59,693 bases of DNA from Ruminococcaceae bacterium FB2012 (GCA_900104495.1 FMXS01000020.1:1-59693), one strand, 5' to 3'; positions 23,361-32,353 are shown, numbered from the stretch's first letter. Made by a program: numbers and translations. The notes: a model not told the origin generated them from the sequence alone.

Positions 23361-25424
23361 TTACGAGAGGAAGTAATTCCACATATCCTCGTGGATAGCG
23401 TCCGCGGCGCGGGCAATATCCATAAGACGTCCCGCGTTGACGCGGTTGGTGAAGCTGATAAGCACATAGGGATGCTCCGCTTCGACTACTGCCGTATCGT
23501 GGTGATAGGTCTCGGTCCAGCCGCACTTGGAATATACGGTGTACTTGTTGCCGATGCCCCTGCGGAAGTTGGAAGCGCAGGTGTGAGCCATGCTGTATCG
23601 CATCCAGTCGCCGTACTTGCCGGTGCTGAAATATTCGTACATTTTGAGCCATTCCTTTGCGGAATCGGTGGCGCAGATGTAGCCCCAGCGGTCATAGTAA
23701 TTCATGGATACCCGGCATCCCAGGGAGCTTATGAACCTGTTATAGCCGTCGATGCCGAACTGGCGCTGGAGCATATACAGGCCGATGTTGTCGCTGTAAT
23801 CGAATATCGTCTGGAAGATCTCACGGAGAGTCAGCACCCTGCCGTAATTGTAGGTCTGGATGATGCCGGAGCCGCTGTGATAGTCCTCCGGGGAATAGGT
23901 CATGGTAGTATCCAGAGTGGGCCAGCCGTCCTCCATTTCATAGAGGGAGTAGAGCATGAAAGGCATCTTTACGGTGCTGGCTGTTCCCATGTAATACTTG
24001 CCGTTGCTGGCGATCAGCGTACCGCTGTCCATATCCAGCATAGCGAAGGAAACAACGCCTCCCAGCTTGGTGAGCTGGTAGTTCAGATTATTTTTAAGAT
24101 ACTGGGGGATCACATAGCCGTGGCCGTTATCCACGGTGATATCGGAAACCGACTGATAAGCGTCGAGGATGCTGTTATAGGACTTGTTCTCGAAGACTCT
24201 TACCTTTGCGCCGGCAGGATATTTGCTCTTAGCTACTGCCGTACCGTATTTCGAGATAGCCTTGACCTTGATCTTGCACCGTGTCCCCACCGGGAGCTTT
24301 GAAGTGGTATATGTGCGGGTCTTGGAGTCTACGGTGGCAAGGGTCACGGGGTTGTTCCCGTTGAGGTCGGTATAATAGACCTCGTAGCCTGTGGCCTTGC
24401 TGACCGCCTTCCATTCAACGGTGACCTTTCCGAGGCGGGCATTTGCCTTGATGCCTTTCACCACCGAGCAGGCGGCTGTAGCTTTATAGGACGTGAGCGC
24501 CCCGTGGAACACCGTGTCTGAACCCGGAACGGTCCTTATTGCTCTGATCTTATAGGTGTTCTTCTGTCCGGGAGTGCGGTCGGTGACGGTATACTTAGTT
24601 GTATTCACCGTCGCGATGATCTCGTACTTCTTGGTATCGGGGGACCACCTCAGCACCTCGTACTTCATAGCGCCCTTGACCTTGTTCCAAGTGAGGGTAT
24701 AGCCCTTTTCATTGGCCGAAGTCTGCTTTATGCCGGTAACGGCGGCAGGGTCGGTAGTGGCGTAAGCCGTGGTCCAGGAGCCGTAGAACTTTCTCCCGCC
24801 CACGGTCCTCCAGGCGCGCAGGCGCATCCTGTACTGAGTACCGGCGGTGAAGGCGTTGTTTTCATACTTATAGTAGGTCTTCCCCGCAGCGATGTTCTTT
24901 GTGCCGGTCCAGGCCTTTTTGCTTTCGTCGTAATACTGGAGCTGATAGCCTCCGGCATCCTTCACGCTGTTCCAGCGCATACAGATGATATGGATGTTGG
25001 CATCAGAGCAGCGCAGGCCGGTGGGCTGCATGACCTCGGGAGCGGTGATCTCAAAGGTCAGTTCGGCGGTGCCGGTGAACTCTCCGATGCCGGTGACGGT
25101 TATCTTTCCTTTGCCGACATTGACGTTGCTGCTGTAATCAAGGGTGAGATCCTCACCGATGACGAGTTCCCGGTCCTTATAGGTCGCAGTAACGGCGGGC
25201 TTTATTGCCTGCCCGGTATACTCCGTCTTCTCCGCATAGCTGAATGACGCTTCACCGATGTCGGTCAGTTCGGGCTCTTCGTTTTCTCCGCCCTCTTCGA
25301 CAGCAACGGCCTGCTGCCCGCCGGGCTCTTCCTGAGCGGCAGCAAAAGCGCTGAAAGACGCTGTCCCGCAGACAAGCATCACCGCCGAGATAAAAGCGAT
25401 CAGGCTTCTTGACTTTAACTTCAA
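23361..25424 (-). CDS. secreted multi-domain serine hydrolase (class A beta-lactamase fold)
   Basis: The 687-residue protein has a signal peptide (about 1-28, cleaved after AFA) and an acidic linker. Next come a bacterial Ig-like domain (about 60-130, with DYSSNVNVGKGKITVTG) and three or four fibronectin-III-like domains (about 135-415). The C-terminal domain (about 440-687) has the S-x-x-K motif GTASTVKMPFML, the SDN motif DYSDNIGLY, and a late strand HDTAVVEAEHPYVLIS. This is the penicillin-recognising hydrolase fold. Action on peptidoglycan or a surface ester is more likely than resistance, since many wall-bound relatives lack beta-lactamase activity. Confidence 0.75.
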   Translation of the reverse strand: MKLKSRSLIAFISAVMLVCGTASFSAFAAAQEEPGGQQAVAVEEGGENEEPELTDIGEASFSYAEKTEYTGQAIKPAVTATYKDRELVIGEDLTLDYSSNVNVGKGKITVTGIGEFTGTAELTFEITAPEVMQPTGLRCSDANIHIICMRWNSVKDAGGYQLQYYDESKKAWTGTKNIAAGKTYYKYENNAFTAGTQYRMRLRAWRTVGGRKFYGSWTTAYATTDPAAVTGIKQTSANEKGYTLTWNKVKGAMKYEVLRWSPDTKKYEIIATVNTTKYTVTDRTPGQKNTYKIRAIRTVPGSDTVFHGALTSYKATAACSVVKGIKANARLGKVTVEWKAVSKATGYEVYYTDLNGNNPVTLATVDSKTRTYTTSKLPVGTRCKIKVKAISKYGTAVAKSKYPAGAKVRVFENKSYNSILDAYQSVSDITVDNGHGYVIPQYLKNNLNYQLTKLGGVVSFAMLDMDSGTLIASNGKYYMGTASTVKMPFMLYSLYEMEDGWPTLDTTMTYSPEDYHSGSGIIQTYNYGRVLTLREIFQTIFDYSDNIGLYMLQRQFGIDGYNRFISSLGCRVSMNYYDRWGYICATDSAKEWLKMYEYFSTGKYGDWMRYSMAHTCASNFRRGIGNKYTVYSKCGWTETYHHDTAVVEAEHPYVLISFTNRVNAGRLMDIARAADAIHEDMWNYFLS

Positions 25425-25478
25425 TTATAGACCTCCTTACTGTTTGATCCGTTAAACGTTCAAAAATATGATATTTCC

Positions 25479-25507
25479 ATTATAACAGAACGGCGCTCAT
25501 CCGTCAA
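25479..25507 (-). promoter_or_regulatory. promoter for the serine hydrolase gene
   Basis: TTGACG (25507-25502), a 17-nt spacer and TATAAT (25484-25479) lie about 55 nt before the ATG on the minus strand. Confidence 0.75.
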
Positions 25508-25517
25508 GTGGCGGAAG

Positions 25518-26243
25518 TCATCTTTTTTCCCATTCTATGCTGCATGAAGCGACGTTTTTCCCTTCACGGGTGATGAAGAACTGCTCCGGGCCTTCGCCGC
25601 CCAGCTTTTCGATGTCCAGGACCTCCCCTTCGTAGGACTGTCCGAGGTAGTGCATTTCAAGGCGGGATATCCTCTGCTCGGTGAAATGCTTGGCGGGATA
25701 GCGGTTGAGGATGAACTTCACATACTCCACGTTATTGCAGTGTCCGCAGTAATCAAGGTTCATGGTGCGGACGGTGATGCTCTCCTGCTTCTGCGGAGCC
25801 GTCTTGGAAAAGCGGAAGAAATCCAGTCCCTCCAAAGGCTGGGGATGTTCCATTTCAATACGGAAGCCGAGGCTGTCCGGTCTGCGGATGCGGCCTGTTT
25901 CCAGGTCGAGGGCGCAGATCTCCACCCTTGCGGAGAAAAGGGGCTCGCCGTTTTTGTCTATGGCTTCAAAGTCGATAAACAGCCGCAGCTGGGAATGCTT
26001 GGAAATAAAACAGCGGAAGGAGAACTCCTCCAGCCACTCGGGGCATCGCCGGATGCGGACCGTGTTCTTGGAGATCACCCACATAGCGCCGTACTCCCTC
26101 ATAGCGGTAACACCGTCGATGTGCATACTTCCCAGCAGCTCGGTGAGGCCGTCCTCGATAAGCTCCAGCACCGAGATCACCGAAAGCTTTACCTCCGGGT
26201 CGCACTGGCTGCCTCTGACATATTCGTTCTTTGTATAGATCAT
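25518..26243 (-). CDS. acyl-ACP thioesterase
   Basis: The 241-residue protein is a double hot-dog acyl-ACP thioesterase that releases fatty acids from acyl carrier protein. The first hot dog includes the MREYGAMWVISKNTVRIRR segment. The second has the catalytic-type motif MNLDYCGHCNNVEYVKFILN, in which plants have the Asp/Asn-His-x-N-N-VKY motif (here D..GHCNNVEY). The His and Asn residues are present. It is a single gene on the minus strand with its own promoter at 26273-26301. Confidence 0.88.
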   Translation of the reverse strand: MIYTKNEYVRGSQCDPEVKLSVISVLELIEDGLTELLGSMHIDGVTAMREYGAMWVISKNTVRIRRCPEWLEEFSFRCFISKHSQLRLFIDFEAIDKNGEPLFSARVEICALDLETGRIRRPDSLGFRIEMEHPQPLEGLDFFRFSKTAPQKQESITVRTMNLDYCGHCNNVEYVKFILNRYPAKHFTEQRISRLEMHYLGQSYEGEVLDIEKLGGEGPEQFFITREGKNVASCSIEWEKR

Positions 26244-26272
26244 ACTGTCCCTCCGAAATACAAACTGATACT

Positions 26273-26301
26273 ATTATAACATAAAAGCGGAAACAAATCA
26301 A
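26273..26301 (-). promoter_or_regulatory. promoter for the thioesterase gene
   Basis: TTGATT (26301-26296), a 17-nt spacer and TATAAT (26278-26273) lie 29 nt before the gene. Confidence 0.75.
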
Positions 26302-26333
26302 GAGCGGGACCTTCACTATTTCTGCGTTCCCAC

Positions 26334-26362
26334 TTGCAAAGCCAGGAGGGATATGGTATAAT
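26334..26362 (+). promoter_or_regulatory. promoter of the ruv operon
   Basis: TTGCAA (26334-26339), a 17-nt spacer and TATAAT (26357-26362) lie about 35 nt before ruvC. The spacer includes a GGAGGG tract. Confidence 0.7.
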
Positions 26363-26397
26363 ATATGTTATAATGTAGGAACAGGAGCATCAAGGCT

Positions 26398-26901
26398 ATG
26401 ATAATTCTCGGCATCGACCCGGGCTATGCGATAATCGGCTACGGAGCCGTGGAGTGCGTCAGCGGACATTTCACGCTGCTGAAATGCGGCAGGATAACCA
26501 CCGACGCGGGCACTCCCTTTGACAGGCGGCTGAAGATCATCTACGACGATATGTGCGACATCGTAAGGCTCTTCAAGCCGGATCAGGTGAGCATCGAAAA
26601 GCTGTTCTTCAACAACAACCAAAAGACGGCTATCGACGTAGCCCAGGCCCGTGGCGTGACGCTGCTGCCGGCGATCTCGGCGGGAGTGCCGATCTTTGAA
26701 TACACTCCCTTGCAGGTCAAAAGTTCCATAGTGGGATACGGCCGTGCGGAAAAGCATCAGGTGCAGGAAATGGTGAAGAATATGCTTCATCTGACGGACA
26801 TCATCAAGCCGGACGACACGGCGGACGCGGTAGCGCTGGCAATAACCCACGGGCTCTCTCTCGGCAGGCGGGAGCTGGAAAAGAACAACAGGATAGGATA
26901 A
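26398..26901 (+). CDS. ruvC: Holliday junction resolvase RuvC
   Basis: The 167-residue RNase-H-fold endonuclease cuts Holliday junctions. It has the N-terminal GIDPGYAIIGYGAVE with the first catalytic Asp, the SIEKLFFNNNQKTAIDVAQARG segment with the catalytic Glu, and the final acidic pair in KPDDTADAVALAITH. Length is normal. It is first in the ruvC-ruvA-(RAYT)-ruvB cluster. The gap to ruvA is 18 nt. Confidence 0.95.
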   Translation: MIILGIDPGYAIIGYGAVECVSGHFTLLKCGRITTDAGTPFDRRLKIIYDDMCDIVRLFKPDQVSIEKLFFNNNQKTAIDVAQARGVTLLPAISAGVPIFEYTPLQVKSSIVGYGRAEKHQVQEMVKNMLHLTDIIKPDDTADAVALAITHGLSLGRRELEKNNRIG

Positions 26902-26919
26902 CATACAGAGGGTGATAAA

Positions 26920-27513
26920 ATGATATATTCGGTATCGGGAAAGCTTATACACACGGACTCGGAGCTGGCAGTAGTGGAATGCGGCGGGGTAGGCTACGCC
27001 TGCCGGACAAGTCTTTCCACGCTCCAGCGCATCTCCGGGAAGGAAGAAGTGACTTTGCTCACGCATCTTTCGGTGCGCGAGGACGGCATAGAGCTTTTCG
27101 GCTTCGCGGACGCGGAGGAGCTGCGCAGCTTCAAGCTGCTGATCTCGGTCTCCGGAGTGGGGCCGAAGGCGGCTATCTCCATCCTCTCATCCATGACGCC
27201 GCAGCAGTTTGCTCTGGCTGTCGCCACGGGGGACGACAAGAGCTTCACGCAGGTCAAGGGCATCGGCAAAAAGACTGCCGAGCGCATCTGTCTGGAGCTT
27301 CGGGACAAGGTGGCGGGGCAGACGGTCTCCGTCCGGGGACAGAAGGCCATTGCCGCTCCCATCGGCGGCGGAAGCATAGGCGAAGCTATAACCGCTTTGG
27401 AAGTCCTTGGCTACTCTGCCGCCGAGGCGGCGGGAGCCGTTTCCAAGCTGGACCCCTCCCTTTCGGTGGAGGAGCTTATCAAGGGCGCCCTAAAGGGGCT
27501 GGCGAAATACTGA
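26920..27513 (+). CDS. ruvA: Holliday junction DNA helicase subunit RuvA
   Basis: The 197-residue protein has the OB-fold N-terminus (MIYSVSGKLIHTDSELAVV), two helix-hairpin-helix regions (LISVSGVGPKAAISILSS and FTQVKGIGKKTAERICLELRDK) and a C-terminal domain for RuvB contact (ALEVLGYSAAEA ... VEELIKGALKGL). RuvA binds four-way junctions and loads the RuvB motor. A foreign RAYT gene separates it from ruvB. Confidence 0.95.
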   Translation: MIYSVSGKLIHTDSELAVVECGGVGYACRTSLSTLQRISGKEEVTLLTHLSVREDGIELFGFADAEELRSFKLLISVSGVGPKAAISILSSMTPQQFALAVATGDDKSFTQVKGIGKKTAERICLELRDKVAGQTVSVRGQKAIAAPIGGGSIGEAITALEVLGYSAAEAAGAVSKLDPSLSVEELIKGALKGLAKY

Positions 27514-27541
27514 CTTCGGCCGGAAGCCGTTTTGGTGAGAT

Positions 27542-28132
27542 ATGGATAAAAAGTTCAAAGGGGACATCCCCGGACAGCGGGAGGGCTTCGGCAGGCCCGG
27601 GAGGCTCCGCGGGTTTGACTACGGCACTTCGGCGCTGTATTATGTGACAATGATAACGCGGAAAGGAGCCTGCATTCTTTGGGATTGGCGGAGCGTATTG
27701 GCGGCTATCAGCCGCCAATACAACGAACCATTTGAAGGACCGATCCTCTCCGAATGCGGGCAGACGGTGAAGCATTTCATTGAACAGATCGAATTCCACT
27801 ACGCCGGGATAAAAGTGGAGGAACTGACAGTCATGCCGAATCATGTGCATATGCTGATCCGCTTCGGCGTATACTCCCCTTCCGGGCGGCTGATAGCCGC
27901 CCAAACAAACCTTCCAACCGTGATCCAGCAAATGAAGCAGGCCGTGACCAAGCATCTCGGCACCGCGATCTGGGCAAGGACCTATATCGACCGCATCGTC
28001 CGAAGCGAGAAAGAGGCCGATGAACTGGCGCAGTACATAAGAAACAATTCCCGTTACTGGACAAAGGACAGCCTCTGTCCGAAGATACCCGAGGACCGGG
28101 AGTACGAATGGATGACCATACTGAAAGAATAA
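27542..28132 (+). CDS. REP-associated tyrosine transposase (RAYT), HUH type
   Basis: The 196-residue protein has the RAYT/IS200-like single-strand nuclease features. These are an N-terminal RGFDYGTSALYYVTMITRKG, the HUH motif MPNHVHMLI (27835-27861), and a catalytic Tyr candidate in RTYIDRIVRSEKEADELAQYI followed by NNSRYW. The usual His two residues after the Tyr region is Arg, so activity is uncertain. Two identical palindromes sit inside the reading frame. The gene fits between ruvA and ruvB with short gaps (28 and 12 nt). RAYTs move or maintain REP palindromes; a domesticated role is possible. Confidence 0.85.
   Translation: MDKKFKGDIPGQREGFGRPGRLRGFDYGTSALYYVTMITRKGACILWDWRSVLAAISRQYNEPFEGPILSECGQTVKHFIEQIEFHYAGIKVEELTVMPNHVHMLIRFGVYSPSGRLIAAQTNLPTVIQQMKQAVTKHLGTAIWARTYIDRIVRSEKEADELAQYIRNNSRYWTKDSLCPKIPEDREYEWMTILKE
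27697..27719. repeat. perfect palindrome inside the RAYT gene, copy 1
   Basis: ATTGGCGGCT and AGCCGCCAAT form a 10-bp stem around loop ATC. Its 17-nt core recurs in reverse orientation at 27885-27901. Confidence 0.8.
27884..27902. repeat. perfect palindrome inside the RAYT gene, copy 2
   Basis: GGGCGGCT and AGCCGCCC form an 8-bp stem around loop GAT. It is the reverse complement of the core of copy 1, so both share GGCGGCTATCAGCCGCC. The two copies flank the HUH motif. Confidence 0.8.
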
Positions 28133-28144
28133 CGGAGAACAGAA

Positions 28145-29185
28145 ATGATTGAAAACAGCGATTTTGATTTTGACAACAGATACGTCTCGCCGGAGCCCAT
28201 ACGCTCGGACGAGGGGGACGACTTCGAGGTCACTCTGCGGCCCAAGACCCTGTCGGAGTATATCGGACAGGACAAGGTCAAGGAGAATATGTCGGTGTAT
28301 ATACAAGCCGCAAAGAAAAGAGGCGACAGCCTCGACCATATCCTGCTCTACGGCCCCCCGGGCCTGGGCAAGACTACCCTCTCCACGATCATAGCCCACG
28401 AAATGGGCGTAAATATCCGCACCACCTCGGGCCCCGCCATCGAAAAGCCCGGAGACCTGGCCGCTATACTCACCAATCTCGAGAAGGGTGACGTGCTGTT
28501 CATCGACGAGATACACAGGCTTTCAAGACAGGTGGAGGAGGTGCTCTATCCCGCGCTGGAGGACTACGCCCTTGACATAATCATGGGCAAGGGTCCCGCC
28601 GCAAGAAGCATCCGCATCGAACTGAACAAGTTCACCCTGATAGGCGCCACCACCCGCTCGGGACAGCTTTCCGCTCCGCTGAGAGACCGCTTCGGCGTCA
28701 TCGAAAGGCTGGAGCTCTATACCCCCGAACAGCTCTGCGAGATAATCATGCGCTCAGCGATGATACTCGGCGTTCCCTGCGATAAGGAAGGCGCAATGGA
28801 ACTGGCCTCACGGTCAAGAGGCACTCCCCGTATCGCCAACAGGTTTCTGAAGCGCGTCCGTGACTTCGCCGACGTTATGGGTGACGGACGCATCACCAAG
28901 GAAATAGCCAAGCTGTCTTTGGATAAGCTGGATATAGACGAGCTGGGTCTGGACAAAATGGACAGGCGTATGCTGGAAATGATAATCAAAGGCTACGGCG
29001 GCGGCCCGGTGGGTCTGGAAACTATCGCCTCGGCAATCGGCGAGGAGGCCGTCACCCTGGAGGACGTCTGCGAGCCCTACCTGATGCAGCTGGGATTTAT
29101 CTCCCGGACCCCGAGAGGACGCTGCGCCACAATGCTTGCCTATAAGCACCTGGGTATACTGAAGGACGGTCAGACTATGCTATGA
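28145..29185 (+). CDS. ruvB: Holliday junction DNA helicase RuvB
   Basis: The 346-residue AAA+ motor has Walker A GPPGLGKTTLSTIIAHE, Walker B LFIDEIHRLSRQVEE, sensor 1 IGATTRSGQLSAPLRDRFG with the arginine finger, and the C-terminal winged helix ending in FISRTPRGRCATMLAYKHLG. It drives branch migration with RuvA. The end overlaps the next membrane protein gene by 4 nt (ATGA). Confidence 0.96.
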   Translation: MIENSDFDFDNRYVSPEPIRSDEGDDFEVTLRPKTLSEYIGQDKVKENMSVYIQAAKKRGDSLDHILLYGPPGLGKTTLSTIIAHEMGVNIRTTSGPAIEKPGDLAAILTNLEKGDVLFIDEIHRLSRQVEEVLYPALEDYALDIIMGKGPAARSIRIELNKFTLIGATTRSGQLSAPLRDRFGVIERLELYTPEQLCEIIMRSAMILGVPCDKEGAMELASRSRGTPRIANRFLKRVRDFADVMGDGRITKEIAKLSLDKLDIDELGLDKMDRRMLEMIIKGYGGGPVGLETIASAIGEEAVTLEDVCEPYLMQLGFISRTPRGRCATMLAYKHLGILKDGQTML

Positions 29186-29673
29186 AAACATTTTTCAGAC
29201 TTTTCGGAGACCATTGGTTCGGACTGTGGTTCCCCGCTTTGATCCTGTTTGCAGTGCAGGAGATACCATATATGCTGATGCCTCTTTTCAAGCCGGACCC
29301 CAACCCCATAATGAACCTGCCGGAGCATTACAAGCCCCTTGCCGTGGCTGAGGGCATCCTCGGGTCGGCCTGCATCGCGCTGATGTTCCTTGTCGTAAAC
29401 AAGAACACTTCCGTTTTCGGCATCGGAGACGGCGCCCAAAAGGTTTTCTTCATACTGGCCTGCGCGGTGCTGACGGCCAATTTCATCGGCTGGGGGATAT
29501 ACTTCGCCGGAACGAGGACCCCGGCGGTTATGCTGATATTCATCGTGGCTATGCCGCCCCTCTACTACCTGTTCATCGGGCTGTGGCGTCAGAATTACAT
29601 CCTCGCCGGGACGGCGGCTGTGTTCCTCTGCGTCCACTTCACCCACGTTTATCTGAATCTGCACGCGGAATGA
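29182..29673 (+). CDS. four-helix membrane protein downstream of ruvB
   Basis: The 163-residue protein has four or five hydrophobic helices and no recognised domain. The ATG overlaps the ruvB stop, so it is translationally coupled to the ruv operon. It has a conserved-looking motif LMPLFKPDPNPIMNLPEH after the first helix. Function is unknown; coupling to ruvB is probably fortuitous. The ilvB promoter follows it. Confidence 0.6.
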   Translation: MKTFFRLFGDHWFGLWFPALILFAVQEIPYMLMPLFKPDPNPIMNLPEHYKPLAVAEGILGSACIALMFLVVNKNTSVFGIGDGAQKVFFILACAVLTANFIGWGIYFAGTRTPAVMLIFIVAMPPLYYLFIGLWRQNYILAGTAAVFLCVHFTHVYLNLHAE

Positions 29674-29711
29674 CGTTTCAAGCAGAAAAACGATAATTTA
29701 ATAATTTCCTC

Positions 29712-29740
29712 TTGATTTTAACGCATTAATGTGCTATAAT
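29712..29740 (+). promoter_or_regulatory. promoter of the ilv operon
   Basis: TTGATT (29712-29717), a 17-nt spacer and TATAAT (29735-29740). Only about 35 nt remain to ATG 29783, so there is no room for a T-box or leader-peptide attenuator. Confidence 0.8.
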
Positions 29741-29782
29741 AAATTCTTAGCAGCAAAAAACTAACGGCCGGAGGCGATAGAT

Positions 29783-31402
29783 ATGAAAATGAAGGCTTGC
29801 GAAGCCATGGTGGAATGTCTTAAAGCGGAGAATATCAAGGTCGTCTTCGGGTACCCCGGAGCGGCTATCTGCCCCTTTTATGACGCCCTTATGGATTCGG
29901 GGATAAAGCACGTTCTGGTGCGGCACGAGGCCAATGCAGGCCACGAGGCCAGCGGTATGGCAAGGATCACCGGAAGACCGGCGGTCTGCGTCGTTACTTC
30001 GGGGCCGGGAGCGGTGAATCTGATAACCGCTATCGCCACCGCCTACGCGGATTCGATACCAATAGTCTGTATCACCGGGCAGGTAAATACCGATCAGATC
30101 GGCTCGGACGTTTTCCAGGAGGCCGATATCACCGGCGCGGCAGAGCCCTTCGTCAAGCACAGCTACCTTGTCAAGGACCCGCGTGACATCCCGAGGGTGT
30201 TTAAAGAGGCCTTCTACATCGCGGGTTCCGGCAGACCAGGCCCCGTACTTATAGATATGCCTATGGACGTTCAGAGGGCGGAGATAGATTTCAAGTACCC
30301 CAAGAGCGTTGACATAAGAAGCTACAGGCCCACCCTTACCGGCAACGCCTTCCAGGTGAAGCGGGTAATGGCGGAGCTGGAAAAGGCCAAAAAGCCCCTT
30401 ATCTGCATCGGCGGAGGCGTGTTCGCCGCCGGCGCTCAGGAAGAGGTCGTAAAGCTGGCCCACACCATGAATATCCCGGTAATCACCACGATGATGGGCA
30501 TTTCCGTGTTCTCCGACGACGATCCCCTGTTCTTCGGTATGCTGGGGAGCCACGGCGTTCCCGCAGCCAACAAGGCCGTCAATGAATGCGACGTGCTGTT
30601 CCTCGTGGGTGCGAGAGTCGGAGACCGGGCAGTGAGAACTCCCCTGGAGCTGGAACAGACCACAAAGATACTTCACATAGACATCGACCCCGCCGAGCTG
30701 GGGAAAAACATCCGGGTGGACTTCCCGCTGGTGGGCGACGCGAAAATCGTCCTCGGTCAGCTTCTTGAACGTGCAAAGCCCGCAGACCACAGCGAGTGGC
30801 TGGCTCAGCTTGAAGGCTGGCGCATCAAGCGGGAATACGCTCCCGCAAGGGAAGGCACGGTGGTACCGAGACAGTTCATCGAGAAGCTCTCCCGCAGGCT
30901 CCCGGACAACACGGTGGTAGTTGCCGACGTGGGACAGAATCAGATCTGGACCGCCACCAGCTTCCGCATCGGACATGGGGGCAGGTTCATGACCTCCGGC
31001 GGTATGGGGACTATGGGTTATTCCCTTCCCGCGGCGATAGGCGCCAAGATAGCCGCTCCCGAGCGGCCGGTCATCGCGGTGTGCGGAGACGGCTCCCTTC
31101 AGATGTGCATGATGGAGCTGGCAACGGCAGTGCAGAATGACGTCAAGGTCAAGATCGTCGTTATGACCAACAACCGCCTGGGTATGGTGCGCGAGCTTCA
31201 GACCAACGGCTATAACGGCCGTGAGATAGGCGTGTTCCTGGACGGCTCCCCGGATTTCATCAAGATAGCCGAGGCCTACGGCATAAAGAGCTGCCGCGTC
31301 ACCGACGACAAGTCCGCCGAAGAAGCCATAGAGCTGCTGGCAGGATACGACGGCACAGCGCTGGTGGAAGTCATGGTGGACGAGAACGAAAAAACTCTGT
31401 AA
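29783..31402 (+). CDS. ilvB: acetolactate synthase large subunit
   Basis: The 539-residue ThDP-dependent enzyme condenses two pyruvates (or pyruvate plus 2-oxobutyrate) in branched-chain amino acid synthesis. Seen: the N-terminal pyrimidine-binding domain with VFGYPGAAICPFYDAL and the catalytic Glu in RHEANAGHEASGMAR, a central FAD-type domain, and the ThDP-binding motif CGDGSLQMCMMELATAVQNDVKVKIVVMTNN (GDG..NN). It acts with the small subunit IlvN encoded two genes downstream. The GGAGG-like site before the ATG is good. Confidence 0.92.
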   Translation: MKMKACEAMVECLKAENIKVVFGYPGAAICPFYDALMDSGIKHVLVRHEANAGHEASGMARITGRPAVCVVTSGPGAVNLITAIATAYADSIPIVCITGQVNTDQIGSDVFQEADITGAAEPFVKHSYLVKDPRDIPRVFKEAFYIAGSGRPGPVLIDMPMDVQRAEIDFKYPKSVDIRSYRPTLTGNAFQVKRVMAELEKAKKPLICIGGGVFAAGAQEEVVKLAHTMNIPVITTMMGISVFSDDDPLFFGMLGSHGVPAANKAVNECDVLFLVGARVGDRAVRTPLELEQTTKILHIDIDPAELGKNIRVDFPLVGDAKIVLGQLLERAKPADHSEWLAQLEGWRIKREYAPAREGTVVPRQFIEKLSRRLPDNTVVVADVGQNQIWTATSFRIGHGGRFMTSGGMGTMGYSLPAAIGAKIAAPERPVIAVCGDGSLQMCMMELATAVQNDVKVKIVVMTNNRLGMVRELQTNGYNGREIGVFLDGSPDFIKIAEAYGIKSCRVTDDKSAEEAIELLAGYDGTALVEVMVDENEKTL

Positions 31403-31429
31403 CAAACTCACAGTAAGGAGAGAAATGAT

Positions 31430-32350
31430 ATGACAAGAAAGATCCTGGCGGCAGCAGCCGCACTGGTAATGTGCTTCTCTATGGTATCCTGCGGAGATAC
31501 CGATTCATCCGGCAAGGACAGCAAAAGCGGAGGCGTTTCCCCGTGGGGACAGGCCGGCGGCGATGACGAGGAGTCCGAAAGCAAGGGAACGGAGAAAGAG
31601 GAAGAATCCAAGGCTGAGTCCAAGGCTGAGTCCAAGGAAGAAAAGCTCACTCCCGCCGATACCGAAGCGCCCGAGTCCAAGGCCGAAGAGGTAGTCGAGA
31701 GCAAGGCCGAAGAGCCCGTGGACAGCCAGGAAGAAGTTCCCCCCCTCATCAACGAGCCGGAGGAAAGCAAGGAAGAAAAAACCGAGTCCGAGGCCGAAGA
31801 GATCACTCCTTCGGCAGGAGGCATCACCATAAAGGGTACGGGCTATACCGTCAGCTTCGGCGAAGGCTGGGTGGATATGGCCCAGTATAAGGATCAGATC
31901 GGGCAGATGACCGCCGACGCCGCAAAGGATAATTTCGGTTTGGATGCCGGCAGCTTCACGGGCATGGACAGCGTTTGTATGTATAAGCCCAACGGCGGCG
32001 AAACGGTCCCGGTGTTCAACGTCATAGCCCCTGTCACCAACGCCCTTTTCAAGAGCGTCACCGTGAGCCAGATGGAGAGCGTGCTGGTAAAATCGCTGGA
32101 AACTCAGCTTGCGGGCACCAAGGGCTTCAAGATGGAGAGCAAGGGAATAAAGAAGTACAACGGCGTGGAGTTCCTTGAGCTTTACTCCGAATACGAGCTC
32201 CAGGGAACAACTGCCAAGGCAAGACAGTTCTTCGCCTTCTACGGTGACAAGGAATATGTCATCTCCTTCTCGATACCCGGAGATATGTACGATACTATGC
32301 TTGACGAGACCGAGAAGGTCATGAAAACGTTCAAGTTCACGGAGGGATAA
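31430..32350 (+). CDS. lipoprotein with Ser-Lys-Glu linker, inside the ilv operon
   Basis: The 306-residue protein has a lipoprotein signal (lipobox VSCG; Cys about 21). A long low-complexity linker (about 25-125) follows, with repeated ESKAE/KAESK units, and then a C-terminal domain (about 130-306) with VSFGEGWVDMAQYKD and KYNGVEFLELYSEYELQ. The C-terminal domain resembles lipoproteins seen in Ruminococcus relatives but I cannot name it. It sits between ilvB (27 nt) and ilvN (3 nt), an odd place for a surface protein. Confidence 0.65.
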   Translation: MTRKILAAAAALVMCFSMVSCGDTDSSGKDSKSGGVSPWGQAGGDDEESESKGTEKEEESKAESKAESKEEKLTPADTEAPESKAEEVVESKAEEPVDSQEEVPPLINEPEESKEEKTESEAEEITPSAGGITIKGTGYTVSFGEGWVDMAQYKDQIGQMTADAAKDNFGLDAGSFTGMDSVCMYKPNGGETVPVFNVIAPVTNALFKSVTVSQMESVLVKSLETQLAGTKGFKMESKGIKKYNGVEFLELYSEYELQGTTAKARQFFAFYGDKEYVISFSIPGDMYDTMLDETEKVMKTFKFTEG

Positions 32351-32353
32351 ACA

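Noticed and set aside
23361..25424. A true class A beta-lactamase conferring resistance.
   Set aside because: The protein has Ig-like and FN3-like domains, and the fold alone does not show beta-lactam hydrolysis; a wall-acting hydrolase is safer.
29747..31411. A 554-codon open frame on the strand opposite ilvB.
   Set aside because: It is the mirror of ilvB in GC-rich codon use; it has no family features and no ribosome site.
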